Positions 36,721 to 49,210 of a DNA stretch of 64,000 nucleotides are shown here, one piece after another; the first letter of the stretch is position 1; every line of letters starts with the position of its first letter. The notes below the pieces were generated by a model. That model made no database searches and had not been told where the DNA came from. It saw only the letters and a list, made by a program, of their open reading frames with translations. A program made the translations under genes and the position numbers. Origin of the DNA: Phoenix dactylifera (taxonomy: Eukaryota; Streptophyta; Magnoliopsida; Arecales; Arecaceae); the NCBI RefSeq assembly GCF_009389715.1, contig NC_052395.1, positions 2,542,001 to 2,606,000 of the forward strand, read 5' to 3'.

Positions 36721-37447
36721 TGATATGGTATATACTCGTAAGCCTGATCTCGGCATAGTTTGACCTCGATCGAGATGACGACCTCAGCATCAACTGAGCT
36801 ACTGGTCACTATAGTCGACCGAGCTACTGACCTTGACATCGGCTGAGCTGCCAACCTGAACCATCATACTGATCTGAGCAAACTGGCCAGCTAGTGGCAA
36901 AGCCATATGTCTCCAATTTAATGCACATTAACATTAGAGACAGTTAAAGCCCGTTGAAGACATGATTATGAACCCGTCATATATGGGATATTGTGGGGTG
37001 GTTACAGCTTCTCCTGTGTGATCGAGCAGTTAGTGTACGATGTGAGCTGTTATCCATGATGCGCGTGATATTGGGACGTTACCAAATAGTTAAGGCTCGC
37101 TTTCACCTAGTTCGATAACAAAAGTTAACCTTCACTCTATATAAATGATGCTCGAGAGAATCTCTAGATACATTTTCTAATCTCTCCCCCACTCTACAAC
37201 TCTTGCGAATCTCTATGATTTTCTCCAAAACTTTTGTCTGATTTAAGCATCGAAGGATTCTCGTAGGACAAACTCAAACAAGTAGATTTTTTTTTCTGAT
37301 TTTAGATTGAATCACTGGCGCTAGACCCAGTCTAAGCTTAGCCACAGTTAGTCTCCAACGCATCTCGTCAGCTCGGATCATGTCTGACCTCACTATCTTA
37401 ATGCCTCTCCGGCCTCACCGACTTGAACACGGATTTTGGCAGCAACA
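36721..37447 (+). mobile_element. Solo LTR, 727 bp
   Basis: Starts TGATATGG and ends GGCAGCAACA (TG...CA). Flanked by CTATT (36716-36720) and CTATC (37448-37452), 4 of 5 matching. A TATATAAA box at 37138-37145 is followed by a CT-rich, transcribed-leader-like stretch, and the last 200 bp (GATTTAAGCATCGAAGGATTCTC) resemble the R-U5 of plant Ty3-type LTRs. The U3 contains many CGAGCTACTGACCT-like repeats. There is no internal region. Confidence 0.65.
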
Positions 37448-37614
37448 CTATCTCTCTCTCTCTCTCTAAATATATTAATTATCTCTCTAAACTTGTAGCA
37501 AAGAATATATCCATGAAATACAAAAGAATTATGCTATCAAATAATACGGACAAGGTGCTCGTTTTTGGATTCTGTCTCTCCAAGTGATATCGTCTTGTTT
37601 GAACGATGCCACCA

Positions 37615-37960
37615 AGGTAGTAGCCTGGTGGTAAGGGGGCGATAATTCCGCCCAAGTTGTCCGGGTTCGAAACGCGCGGGCGTCGATTAAATTAGGGGAC
37701 CGGATGCCCCACGCCCGGCTGGCTTGTTGGCGGTTATGCTTTCCTTCCACTTGTACCAAGGTGGCGCTGGGGTGACGTACCCACACGTGAGGCGGTGAAC
37801 CCAGTGGGGTGAGCCTACGGATCGGGGAAGGCACGCGAAAACCTGCGACCTGTATCGAACATTTTCTGGTGGAAGGGGGGCCCAGTAATGGGGCTGCTAC
37901 GCGGGTGGGCTGGTCCCTCCCCCTCCCCTCCTATTTTTTGACCAAAAAAAAAAAAAAAAA
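37615..37960 (+). mobile_element. tRNA-derived SINE with poly(A) tail
   Basis: The head carries a pol III A box (TAGCCTGGTGGTAAGG, 37621-37636) and B box (GGTTCGAAAC, 37664-37673) at normal spacing. A GC-rich body follows and a run of A ends at 37960. ACGATGCCACCA just before the head (37603-37614) and ACGATGGCACAA just after the tail (37961-37972) look like a slightly diverged target duplication. The A/B-box head recalls the plant Au-type SINEs, but I cannot assign a family. Confidence 0.85.
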
Positions 37961-37972
37961 ACGATGGCACAA

Positions 37973-38600
37973 ACAACTTGACATATGTATTTGTTGCAAT
38001 GACATGATCTTCCACCGAATGGATATAAGGTTAAAGGACCATTTGCATGACCAATCATTAATATGAAATTCTAAACATAGAACAAACATTAATGCAATCA
38101 TGGTGACGACATTCATATACACAATGAATGATGTTAAGACAATCAAATATCACAAAACACCTGTAATAATTAGTTTGAAGGAAAAACTGCCATCCCATAA
38201 GTTTTTTTGATGCTCTCCCAATGCAAATATTATCTCTGGTTTTATGCTGCAACGGTTAGATCGTATGATGATGTTCAAAATAGAATTACATGTATTGCAA
38301 CATTATTTTTGGAAAAAATGGACCACTCCAAGGCCTCTCCATCATAAAACTGTGATATACATTTTTAACTAGTACAAATTTATTCTCACTCTACCAACAA
38401 AAATGATTGTGAGATTATGATCTAACCATCACAATGGGGAAAAAAAAAAAAAAACTCTACCCAAGGAAAGCTCAAAAGTTAGACATGATCATTGTCATGA
38501 CCATGGACAAATGGACTGGAAAAATAGCATCACCCATTAATTAATGAGCGATAAATAAGTGCCACATCTTCGAACGGTCGTGACATGACATAAGACGCTC
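37973..38600. other. Intergenic
   Basis: AT-rich sequence with A runs; no gene or element recognised. Confidence 0.6.
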
Positions 38601-39716
38601 TTGGAATCCATCCAAATGAGCACTTGGAACCGAGTCGAAGCCGACCCAGGTCAAGCGCAGTCCGAGCCAACGTGGACTCAAATCAATCCCCGCTTCGTCC
38701 CGTCCCGAGGCCGCTTCCCGTTACCCCCCAGTCAACTTACCGTCTTCACCTCCCCACCTCCCAAACCGTGCGCCCTTTGCGCAGCGTACCCCGACCCCGT
38801 GCTCGCGTTTGTCCCTTTCTCCTCTCGCTCTCTCTCTCTCTCTCCCATTAGCAGACTCAAAGGCTTTCAACTCTGGGAGAAATCTAACGCCCCTCTCGCC
38901 CTTCTCAGAGCTCTCTCCACTCCCATCGATCTCTCTGACAACAAAAAAGGAACGAAGAATACAAGAAAGAAAAAAGATCAGAAGGACTCGTCCATCAAGA
39001 ATCCTGTGGCAAGTGGAGGAAGAAAAAGGGGGAAAAAGCGAATAAGATCGGAGTGCTTACCTTCTGCCTCTTTGATATCGTTTCTTCGAGCATTTCGTGG
39101 TCTTTTCTTCAAGGCTAGGTTTTCTTCCTCTTCTGCTCCCCCATCTTTCTATCCCTTTCTCCCTCGATCGCTCACACGAGTCGCTGCTCCTGTCTCTCTC
39201 CGTCGCCCATTCCTCTCTTCGTCTCTCTCTTGAGGTAAACCTTGCCCTATCTCTCTACAGCTCCTTCTTCCCGTTCTCGCGCGCCCAGCTTTTTTTTTTT
39301 GTATTTTTCCTATTTACGGAAGAGATTTCAATGCGCATTTCCTTGTGTAAATATTTCGCCGTTATACTCCTGGTTTCATTGAAAAATCATATTTTGGTTA
39401 GTTATATAAATATGCTCGGGCAAGAGAGAACTTTATTCTCGTTGTTTTTTTTTTCATTCTTTTTTTTCCTCCAGTTTTGTTTACCTTCTTTTCCTCTTAA
39501 GAATCTTTTGTGCAAGCTTGAAGAGAACCCTACCGAGAAATGCTCAAGAAGAACCGATAATTCGCTCAGTCTTGTTTTTCTTTTTCTTGATCTTTTTTGG
39601 TAGGTGGAAGGACGAGATCGTTTTTTGCTGTTGGAAGCCCAATGCCACCAAGACGGAAGAGTGGTCATCCTTGATCGGTTTTTTCTGATTGTGTGCTTGT
39701 GGATTTGGATTTGGAG
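38601..39716 (+). promoter_or_regulatory. Promoter and 5' UTR region of the PWWP gene
   Basis: A GC-richer, pyrimidine-rich region with a CT microsatellite near 38820-38846, typical of plant core promoters and leaders. A GAG|GTAAAC donor-like site at about 39234 suggests a 5'-UTR intron ending at a CAG or TAG before 39717, possibly TTTTGGTAG ending at 39603. Open frames across it are low-complexity and not family-like. Exact start site not determinable. Confidence 0.4.
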
Positions 39717-42700
39717 ATGGGCGGTGATCAAGACGGGTGTTTGAAGGGGATCGCTGCATCAGCTGGGGGACTGGTTTGGGTCCGCCGTCGGAATGGATCG
39801 TGGTGGCCTGGCCGGATACTTGGTTGGGATGAGCTACCAGCAAAATGCTTGCTTCCACCGAGATCTGGAACTCCCATCAAGCTTCTTGGAAGGGAAGATG
39901 GGAGCATGTGAGTGTTTTCCCCCGCGGATCTCCTATTCTCTAGCTGATACAAGAGTCTTTTGCCAAGATTTAACTCTCTGTTGATTTTGCCTGAAGTCAA
40001 GGATCATCTTGTTGTTCATCTCCATATTGATTGAAAGCAAGATTTTTGTTTATACTGCAAAGTAACTGAAAATTTCATTAGCTGGATTTATTTTTATTTT
40101 CATCTTTTTGGTGAGTATATCCATTTACATCACATGCCATTAACCTGTAGTGCCTGTAAAATAGGATATCTTTATATTATTGTTCTTCTTGTTTTTCATC
40201 TGAGTATTGAATGTTTGGTCCTATTAGAGTTTACATTCAACATGCCAAAGCTCCCTGGGGATTCCTCATACTAGTTTGCAGGAGAATTTGCATCACTTAT
40301 AGATGGTTATCTGTAAGTTTGCATATATGTGTTTTGGCATGCCTGATTTAACTTGATCCAAAGAGGAATACTAGACGATCTCATATAGTCTGCACATATA
40401 AAAATTTTTGCAAGATGAGATTATGCTAAGTTAATGCAAGTCTTTCAGTAAAAGAAATGTCCTCTCTGCTGGATTCCAGGGGGCAGTGGAGTTATGCCCA
40501 TCTAGTCATGGCTATGTATCAATCAACATATGGATATACGTTGATGCCTGCAGCTATTTGCACCAGCGCATCTAACATTGTTCTCTACACAACCTGCAGG
40601 TCCTTGGTTGTTGCCAGCATCAATAACCCAAGGCCTTTGATGAACTTCAAAGGGATGTTATATGTGTGGTGAATGAGATCAGTGGGTACAACTTAGTGGA
40701 TTGGATAGTTAATACCACATAAAATGATGTTAATAACCATCTCCATACAAGTTTCATATATGAAACATGATCTCAAGTTTGAGTTAAACAAGTTTTACAA
40801 ATGAATTATGAAAAAAAAACTCCGCCTGAAGTTCAGAATTTAAATTAACAAGAGGAAATGATAATATATTACTTATACCAAATCAAAAAATTAGCGACAA
40901 CTTTGGGCCTGTTTGAGACTAAAAATCAGTTATGAGAAGGGTCTCTAGTCATTTATTAAAGATTAAGAAAGTTGAATCCAAGCTGTAGACTGTTGAGGGC
41001 TATTCATTTTCTTCCATTTCCTTCAGATGCAGTTAATATTTTGTTTCAATTCATGATACTTCATGTATTCTTCTATCTGCTTTCATTAGTTTGGATCGTG
41101 ATAGTTACCTGTATTATGTGGTTGCAGAATTTCAGAAAAAATTCAGTAAGTGCTTAAATCTTATATGGCTTGGTAGAAGGCTGAAGCTTTCTGTCATGGT
41201 TCATCATCGTAAGACATAATTACAAGTGAGAGAGTGATACGTTATATAAGGAAAGCTAATGTTTTAAGGTTCAAAGTGAAAATGCACAAATCAATGTTCA
41301 TTGAATGTCCTTAAAAGCTCAGATATGCTACTCTAGCCAAAAAAAAGCAAGGAGGTAGATGTACAAGGTGACAGATGACAGGGTCAATGAAGATGATTAT
41401 GTGCATGTAGATGTTGGTTGCAACATTCTTAATGTCCGGGCAGTGATGGTGGAAAAAAGAAAGATATCCTTTTGCACCATCATGAAATGTACAAACTGAA
41501 AAAAAGATCTTCAATTATTCAAGGTAGCTCATAAATCTCATGTGTGCTAAGTTTGTGCTGAGAACATGTTTGATGGTGCACTAGCATGATTTACAGGTCT
41601 TCAAAGGCTGGTTTATTTTTATACCAAGGGTATAACGATATCGAGGTCATTATCTTGCGAATCAACTTTGGTGCGAGGTCTGATTGCACGAGGCTTATGA
41701 AATTCTTGGTAGGCATGATATGGCCAACACACATTACATTCAAGTATCGAGCAATGCGGCATGCTTGAATTGTTACAATTATGGGCCAGAGGTACACTAA
41801 TGGAACTTCTAGGGGACAGGGCTTTACCCTGGAAGGGAGCTACTTAATTGATTGTTGGCTCCCAACATTTCCATCACCATCACATCTGAACCCAGGATCA
41901 CATTTCCAATAGTTTCTGGGGCATGATTACGTTAAAAAAAATAAGGCTTAAGATTTTGTGTTGAACTATATATTAAGGTGTATACATAAATTTGGTAGCT
42001 TTTGGATTACTCATATGCAAAAAAAAGGTAACTGTTGCACAGCTAAACGCATAACAATGAAAAGATGCTGATGCCTTTGACACAGATCAATATGCTTACC
42101 AATAGATATACAAGTAATCATGTTTGAGGTTGAGGGTTGTTCTGGATTTTCCATCATAAATTTTTATGGAGGTGTACAAGTGCAGAGCCATTGTAGGCCT
42201 AGTTTGATTTTTTTTGGAGGTTATTATAATGTTTAGGAATGTTATTGCTCATGAATGAGATACAAAGACAGATTATATAAAGCTTAGGAAAAGAGTATTA
42301 TCTCCTTCACACAAATTGATTGCATTTAATGGGTTTTCTAAGTGCCAGTTTGTGTCTTCTTCTCTCATCTACCCTTCTTTTATATTCCCTCTATCTAACA
42401 ATGATTTCAAGCACAAAGCGGAATAGTTTTCTCGAGTGGCTTACTTCAAAAATAGACTATGACATGCTCCCAAAGTGGAGGGTTGCTGGGTACCAGACTA
42501 CCAGTTGATATTTAGAGAACATCTATATGCCCAATAATATAAATGATGAGGATTAATTTTATCTGTCATCATGCAGTGCAAGCCTTTATTTAACCATACA
42601 TACTTTTGAGGGTCTAGACTTTTGATAGGTGAAGATTTTCTGTACCATAATCACTCACCAACCATGTCTAGGCTTTGAATTTTCCATATCACATTTCTGT

Positions 42701-45700
42701 TTCAAGTAAATATTTTCTATCAACAAGGAGTTATAAGGCTTCATGTTGAAGTTCTGTTGGCCATCCATCTATAATTCTTCCCATTTAGGAATGCTGGTAC
42801 ATGTTGAAAAGGGTTGCCCGTAGCTTTTAGAATTTTGATTCTTGAATTGTAGCTTCCTTATAGCTCTTTTAGAGGATACAATACCTAACCATCACATCCC
42901 CATATTTCTGGCATCAAGTTTGAATCAGCAGTTCTATCCTATAGGCATTTGCACAAAAGGTTCGGAAAAGGTATTTCCAATGGGACAAAGTCACACCACA
43001 TATTTGTTTAATATCTTGTCCATGAGTGGTGCAACTATTGTAGCTTGTATGTACAACAGCCATTACATATTAAATTTGTAATGATGTAGATGATGCGCGC
43101 GTGTGCGCGCACATGCACGAGCACACATATTATATATTCTTGTTTATATGCTTTGAAAGCCAGGCAGCCAGTATAATTTCTGTTCTGACTTGTCTGAACT
43201 TGCAACCAGGGACTGGTATAACCTTGAAAAATCTAAGCGTGTGAAAGCATTTCGCTGTCGGGAGTATGATGAGTGCATTGAAAGGGCCAAGGCTTCTGCA
43301 GTTTGCTCTAAAAAAAAGCCAGCCAATGCAGGAAAGTATGTTCGCAGGGAAGATGCTATCCTGCATGCTCTTGAGATTGAAAAGGCTTACTTCTCCAACA
43401 GAAATCAGATTAAATCAGGGATGAAGAACTCTATGGCTAAAACAAACAGTTTGGTCATGCAATCAAAAAGCATGCTTGGTCTTAACAAACAGCCAGGTTA
43501 TGCTGCCAGAAAACTCAGTATGCTTGATGAAAACTCTGCTCTGGAGTTATCTCAATCAGTGTTGTCATTTGAACAACCAAATAACCCAACTGCTAGTGAC
43601 ATGCAGTTGGTGCCAAAAAAGAGATGGAGGACCCCAAATGATTCAGAGGACGATGCCACTGAAGGAATAAAGCGTATGAGAGATCTTCAGGAGATAGGAT
43701 TGGGGATGATATCCAAAAGAAAGCCTAATATTGATGTTCAAGCAAAAGGGTACAATGAGCTAGCTTTTGCCAACAATGCTTCTCTCAGTGAATCAAACAT
43801 TGATAATGATCTTTCTAGTACTTGCCATATAAATGTCAGGAAAGATTCTTGCTCATCTCTGAAGCAAAAACGATCTCATGTGGCACCTCATGAAAATTCA
43901 AGAAAGAAAACCCGTCATAGCCCACTAATGAAGGTTCGCAAGGGAACAAGGGTTATAATTCCATCATATTGTCATTGGGGTGGTGGCTTCGCAGGACATT
44001 CATCTCTCCAGGGAGAGACGCCAAAAAAACTAGTGGCACCTAAACCTGCTGCAAAGAAGGGAGAGTTTTCAGTGGTCAGTGATAACAGTCCAGACTGTTC
44101 GGGCACTTCATGTGAGGAGGCATTATTGGATGACTGTGAGAACACTCGTAACGCTATTGATGGCACCCATGTTCAATCGGAAATTAAGGATAGTGAACTT
44201 TCAAGCATGCTAGAATTTATTGATGATGATTGCTCTGATGGCCTTATTGATGTTCCTCTTCTCATGGAAGGCAACATTGATGGAGGTATGCCTTCAAACT
44301 TCTCTGTCATGTGACATATCATATTCATGTTTTGTTCTGAATACGTGCTTATCCTCTTATTTGCTAACTTCGCATATTTAAAGATTATTAAATTACCTAA
44401 TGTCCAAACTTTCTAATTTCTTGAGAGTGATGCAAGTCAGGTCACTTCAGCTAATTAGTATAAAGTAAACTAGTGTGAGTGGGTGCACTTGCACTTGTTG
44501 ATTGGACCAGTATAGGTTGTGACTCCTGCTCAACTTACATAGAAAATTGTTTGAAGTTATATATGTGACAAGAGATGCGGTTTATACCTAGAATTCAAGT
44601 AGGTAGATGGTTGAGATCAATATTGTAACAACTAGGGACTTCACCCAAAATGGCTAGCCGAAGGGTATTATTTGGATTCGTTGATTCTGTATAAGTACCC
44701 AAGATCTTCTTGGTGAATAACCGATGTGGGACTAAACACACGCCCGCATGGATCCTCACATACTCCTCCTGTTCAAGCCCTGACATCCTCGTCAGGCTAA
44801 GAGTTCAAATACATTCAAATCTAATCACAAACACCACGATAGGCCCGTGGTCAGCCTCCATGAATCCGGCTGCAGTGTCCCCTAGTCTACATAGGCTATG
44901 GGCCGAGTTCGCTCCGATATCATTTGTAATAACTCAGAACCTCACCTAAAATGGCTAGCTGGAAGGTATTATTTGGGTTCCTTGATCCTGTATAAGTACC
45001 CAAGATCTACCCAACGAATAACCGATGTGGGACTAAATACATGCCCGCACGGATCCTTACATACTCCCCTCATTCAAGCCTTGACGTCCTCATCTGGCTA
45101 AGGGTTCAAATCCATTCAAATCTAATCACAAACACCACGATCGGCTCGTGGTCAGCTCCAATGGATTTGTGCTGCAATGTCCTCTAGTCTACATAGGTTA
45201 TGGGCCAAGTCTGCTCTGATACCATTTGTAATAACTTAGGACCTCACCCAAAATGGCTAGCCGGAAGATATTATTTGGGTTCTTTGATTCTGTATAAGTA
45301 CCCAAGATCTACCTAGCGAATAACTGATGTGGGTCTAAACACACGCTTGCACGGGTCCTCACAAATACGGTGGAGGCATTGTTTTTTGACATGAAAACTC
45401 TTTTTCCCTTAATGTATGGTTGATTAGTGTAGGTTAGTTTGTTGTCTCTGCTTGATAACATGGCAAAGGAATTTTTTTATCATCAATAAATGGCAGCCTA
45501 TATTCCCTCCAAATAATTCATAGTTGAGGACCTCAGAGGCAATCTCTCCAAAAAGATGCAAAAGGAGCATGGCATAGAACATTCAGCAGAACTGTTAGCA
45601 ATCCCAATCGTCTTATACATCTTATTAAACTAACGACAGGTATACACCTTGTAAAGATACCACACACATGCATGCGAGCAAATTTATAAATTTATATATG

Positions 45701-48700
45701 CATGTATATATGGATGTTTTGTAAGAATGTTGTGCATGCATGAATGCCTATTATGTGTTATAGAGCCTAAATCAATAAAGGTCATAAGTGGATATTATCT
45801 CAAGAAGTGGAGATGGTTCTGGTTATGAAGGCTTGTTGATTGTGGTTCCTAGTTGTAGGTGCATGTAATGTGTGTGATTGTTGAATCTGTTTAATAATAT
45901 CAGAGGTACAGGATTTGTCATAAATTAAAAAATTGCATGCTTTTTTTTTATTATAAAATTCTTTTGTACCAATTTAACTACAATAAAATTGTTATGTGGA
46001 TATATATGTAAGTGGATTAGGTGCAAAACCCATTTTCATTTGGTCAAAGGAATAACCAGTATGGGGCTTCTTGTGTAACAACCATTATGGGGATTTGGTC
46101 CCACTTGACCAGATAAAAATTGGTCTATGGAGATCAGCAACATTTAAGGAGATGGTTGAGATCACTATGATGAGATTTATTCCTTCGAAGACTTACTTTT
46201 TATTTATTGTTGGTTGAATAGTGGAAGTCAGGTTATTGCTCTACTTGATGATGTAGTGAACAAATTATCTTGTCATGTCAATAGAATAGATGCCTTCTTC
46301 TTGCTCTTCTTCAACTCATATTCCATTTATCCTCAAGTCTGAGACTGAAGCAGAAACATTGCAAAGCTGGAAGTCATGTCTCCCTCAAATGAATTTTCTT
46401 TGCTTGCATTATCAAGAACTTTGGCATGAAATTTTGAAAAGATAAAAATGACATGGAATGACATATTGAGTATTTTGTGAAGCAATTAGAGACCCCAGCT
46501 TTTTTTATATATATTATAAATAAATGAAGGTCATTGACCTTCTTAAGAAATATATGTTGCACTCAAAACTCGGTAAAGATCCAATATTATCTCAATATGT
46601 GGAGATGGTTATGCGTGTGAAATGTTATCAGTTGTGCCGTTGTGGTTACTAGCTTAATGTGGAAGCATAGCATGTGTGACTGTTGATACTTTCATATCTA
46701 TAGAGATTGTTGCAGGAGAGGTTAGATTTCTTGGATTTTGTTAATAAGCATTAGAAGGATTTTTTTTTTTGTAAATTAGAAATTGCATGGGTTTTTCAAG
46801 AGAATTCTTTCATCTTGTTTAAAATTTTTAGAAAGTTAATTTGGCCTAGAAATCATCTTTGCAAGTATTGACTTTGTACTCTGAGTAAAAAATAATTGCT
46901 TTATTGAAGACAGTGACTTACTCTTTAAGGCTGAAAGAGCTATAAGAAGGGGCTGAAAGAGCAACAGTATGAAGCAAGTACTGACTATTGAAAACCATGG
47001 AATATGAAAAGAAGACAGCTTGCATAAACATTGACTTTACAATTTTTTGGTTTAAGTCTAGAACAGTGAAATTTGCATCTCTCTCCAGATTAATAATGTC
47101 ATTTTTTCCTCAGGCTCAGCCATGTTGAGCATGCATAAACATCTCAACAAGCAGCATCCGGTCTATTTAGGTGGACTTTATAAACTGTATGTTGGTTACC
47201 TTCATCACGGTCAAAAACAAGCCTTTCCTATCACTTGTAATGACTTTTATTTTTGGCATGCGCTTATTTTATGATCATTGGACCAACTTAGGGTGTTTGA
47301 CTTACGTTATCTTGCCCTCATGGTTGATACTCACTGGGTTTCCATTGAAGTCTTATGTTGACTATTGCTGGTTTGTATTCTTTAATTATCAACTTCACAA
47401 CCCATAGAATGCTAAACCCTCTTACTATCAAAATGTCTATTATAACTTAATCTAATCTCCATATTGTTGTCACATGACATAGCACAGTTACAATCTTCAC
47501 TTCATCTGCCAGTTATTACCTTTTTTAGAAAAACTTTTAGTTATTTCCTATATAATAAATTTGAGTACGCACTTAATCAATTAACCATAAATGTTGGCAA
47601 TCATTCTTGATTGGAACCTGATTAGTTAATGTTTACCAATTTAGATGGCGTTCGCTATGTTTCGGTTTGATTGATCTTTTCCCATTAACTTCCAAAGCAG
47701 TCCATAATTAGTTCCATTGCAATATTTATCTTAATGGAGTCTTGAAACTCAGTAATTAATGGCATACAATTTGGGTAAGCACATGAGAAATGAACTCGCT
47801 GGCCTCAAGAGAACACTATCTTGCTGTCTTCTGTTATAAATATTAATATATGGGAATATTTTATAAAGATCTGGAGTTAAGGATGTCATAAACTAGTGGT
47901 CTTATGTTTGCCGTTTAACTAGTGCATTGTTCATACTAGTAGATATATCTCACTAATTCCTACCTCATGTCTCCACCTTTCCAGATTATCTACACTTGTT
48001 TCGATCTTATGGATCTGGAAACCTTCACCTTCATGCAGCAGATAAGCAATATAATCATTGCAGTCAGGATAGGGTTATTTCAAAGTTTAGCGAAGGACTT
48101 GGTGAGAGTGGCTTTACTGGATCTGGAACTCATGTTAATCATACCAGACAGAGGATAGACAAGAAGGGCTCAGAACGGTTTCCAAATGGGAAAAAGAATT
48201 TGAAATATCTAAGACTGAACGAAAGCATGGCTTCAGAAAGCTTTGGTGGCAGGGCTGATTGGTTCGGGTATTCTTTGAAGGATAAAATGCAGAAGGATAG
48301 ATTGTTTGTAGGTTCTGAATGTAAATTTGGCAACAATTCCTATGATGAATCCCCGACATCTGACAATCGTGGGCAGTTGGTGAAATGTGAGTCAGTTGCA
48401 GATGTAGGTGATGTTCCTCAAGCTCAGACTTTTCCCAAACTCTCTTGCACGAATGATGTGGGACCAAACTTTGCCGGTGAACAAGAAGCTGTCCAGTCAG
48501 CTGAAGCTGTAAACAAGCTCTCAAACTCATCATTTGCAAGAGATATAGATGCACCATTCACAGTGCCCATCTCCACCATCCTACCTCGACAATCATTTGC
48601 AAATCACCATGTTCATCTCCCAGCTTTTTCCAGGCACCAGGTTCCAAAGCCAGTCAGAAGCTTGTTGATGGATTCTATTCTATTTGATGTCGAGTTGAAT

Positions 48701-49210
48701 GTTCAAGCAAGCTACCAGGGTCCACACGTACCGCTGGTTTCTCTCATGAGTAAATTGAATGGTAAAGCCATTGTAGGCCACCCTATTTCTGTAGAGGTTC
48801 TTCAAGATGGTGCCACTGTTGCTCCAGTGACTAGAAATGAATGGTGCCCAATTACAAGCAACACTGGCCAATCAGTCAGGAATAGGATCAGTAGGATGGG
48901 TAAATTGCAGCCAAAAGAGCATACAACACAATCACATTGCAATATTCAAGGGAAGAAAACTAATCATATAAAGGTCAAGTCTCCTGTGATGAAAAAAAAG
49001 TCTTCAAAAAATAAGAAATCAGGGTTCTCTCCTAGAAAGATTCGCAGGCTATCATCAATTGCTGTTGATCAGAAATACAAGCAGGAAGAGAGAAAGCCAA
49101 TGGTGGAAAAGATCAAGGGACCTGCTGTTGCATGCGTCCCTCTAAGACTTGTTTTTAGTAGGATTAATGAAGCATTGAGCTGTTCAGGACGGCCAGCAAA
49201 TGTTAGCTAA
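39717..49210 (+). CDS. PWWP-domain protein of the At1g51745 type, 4 coding exons, 849 aa
   Basis: Exons: 39717-39907, 43210-44285, 47114-47170, 47985-49210; introns are GT-AG and the phases close. The PWWP domain lies at about residues 17-110: GGLVWVRRRNGSWWPGRI with an SWWP variant at 28-31, SGTPIKLLGREDGSM, then across intron 1 DWYNLEKSKRVKAFRCREYDECI. Basic stretches (KQKRSHVAPHENSRKKTRH) suggest nuclear location. A second conserved block near the C-terminus reads ILFDVELNVQASYQGPHVPLVSL and SKLNGKAIVGHPISVEVLQDG, followed by a Lys/Arg-rich tail. PWWP domains bind methylated histone tails and DNA; the exact role of this plant subfamily is not known to me. The protein is longer than my memory of the Arabidopsis homologue (about 600 aa). 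The 57-nt exon 3 is supported only by splice sites and phase. Confidence 0.92.
39908..43209 (+). other. Intron 1 of the PWWP gene
   Basis: 3.3 kb that splits the PWWP domain itself (ATG codon split AT|G). No genes or complete elements recognised. A GC/GT alternating stretch (gcgcgcgtgtgcgcgc) lies at about 43095-43112, about 100 bp before the acceptor. Confidence 0.8.
44624..45363 (-). mobile_element. Tandem TRIM retrotransposon: three 137-bp LTRs with two internal regions
   Basis: LTRs at 44624-44760, 44925-45061 and 45227-45363, each exactly 137 bp with plus-strand ends TGTAA...CA. Internal regions are 164 and 165 bp. On the minus strand the internal region after LTR3 starts AATGGTATCAGAGC (45213-45226), the classic initiator-Met-tRNA primer-binding site, and a purine tract (GAGGGGAGTA; GGAGGAGTA) precedes each downstream LTR. 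The whole is flanked by AATAT (44619-44623) and AATAC (45364-45368). It has no coding capacity, as expected for TRIMs. It lies antisense in intron 2 of the PWWP gene. Confidence 0.9.
45369..46830. repeat. Two diverged tandem copies of a segment in PWWP-gene intron 2
   Basis: Similar strings recur in the same order: GATGGTTGAGATCA (44606 and 46151), TTGATTAGTGTAGGTTAG / TTGAATAGTGGAAGTCAGG, TCTCAAGAAGTGGAGATGGTT / TCTCAATATGTGGAGATGGTT (about 45799 and 46587), and AAATTGCATG near 45930 and 46780. The copies are old and gapped. The TRIM sits inside the first copy only. Confidence 0.55.

Noticed and set aside
37615..37690. A possible tRNA gene
   Set aside because: A and B boxes are present, but the sequence continues into a SINE body with a poly(A) tail and has no full cloverleaf that I can see.
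38601..39233. A 210-aa plus-strand open frame upstream of the PWWP gene
   Set aside because: Composition is simple (Ser/Pro/Leu from CT-rich DNA), the position fits a leader, and it lacks a recognisable domain.
44286..44314. Reading through the intron-2 donor to a stop at 44314 in the PWWP gene
   Set aside because: A good GTATGC donor lies at 44286, and the conserved C-terminal block is reached only by splicing to 47114 and 47985. A truncated isoform is possible but unsupported.
44624..45363. A 300-bp satellite array
   Set aside because: The LTR-like TG...CA ends, primer-binding site, purine tracts and AATAT/AATAC flanks fit a tandem TRIM better.
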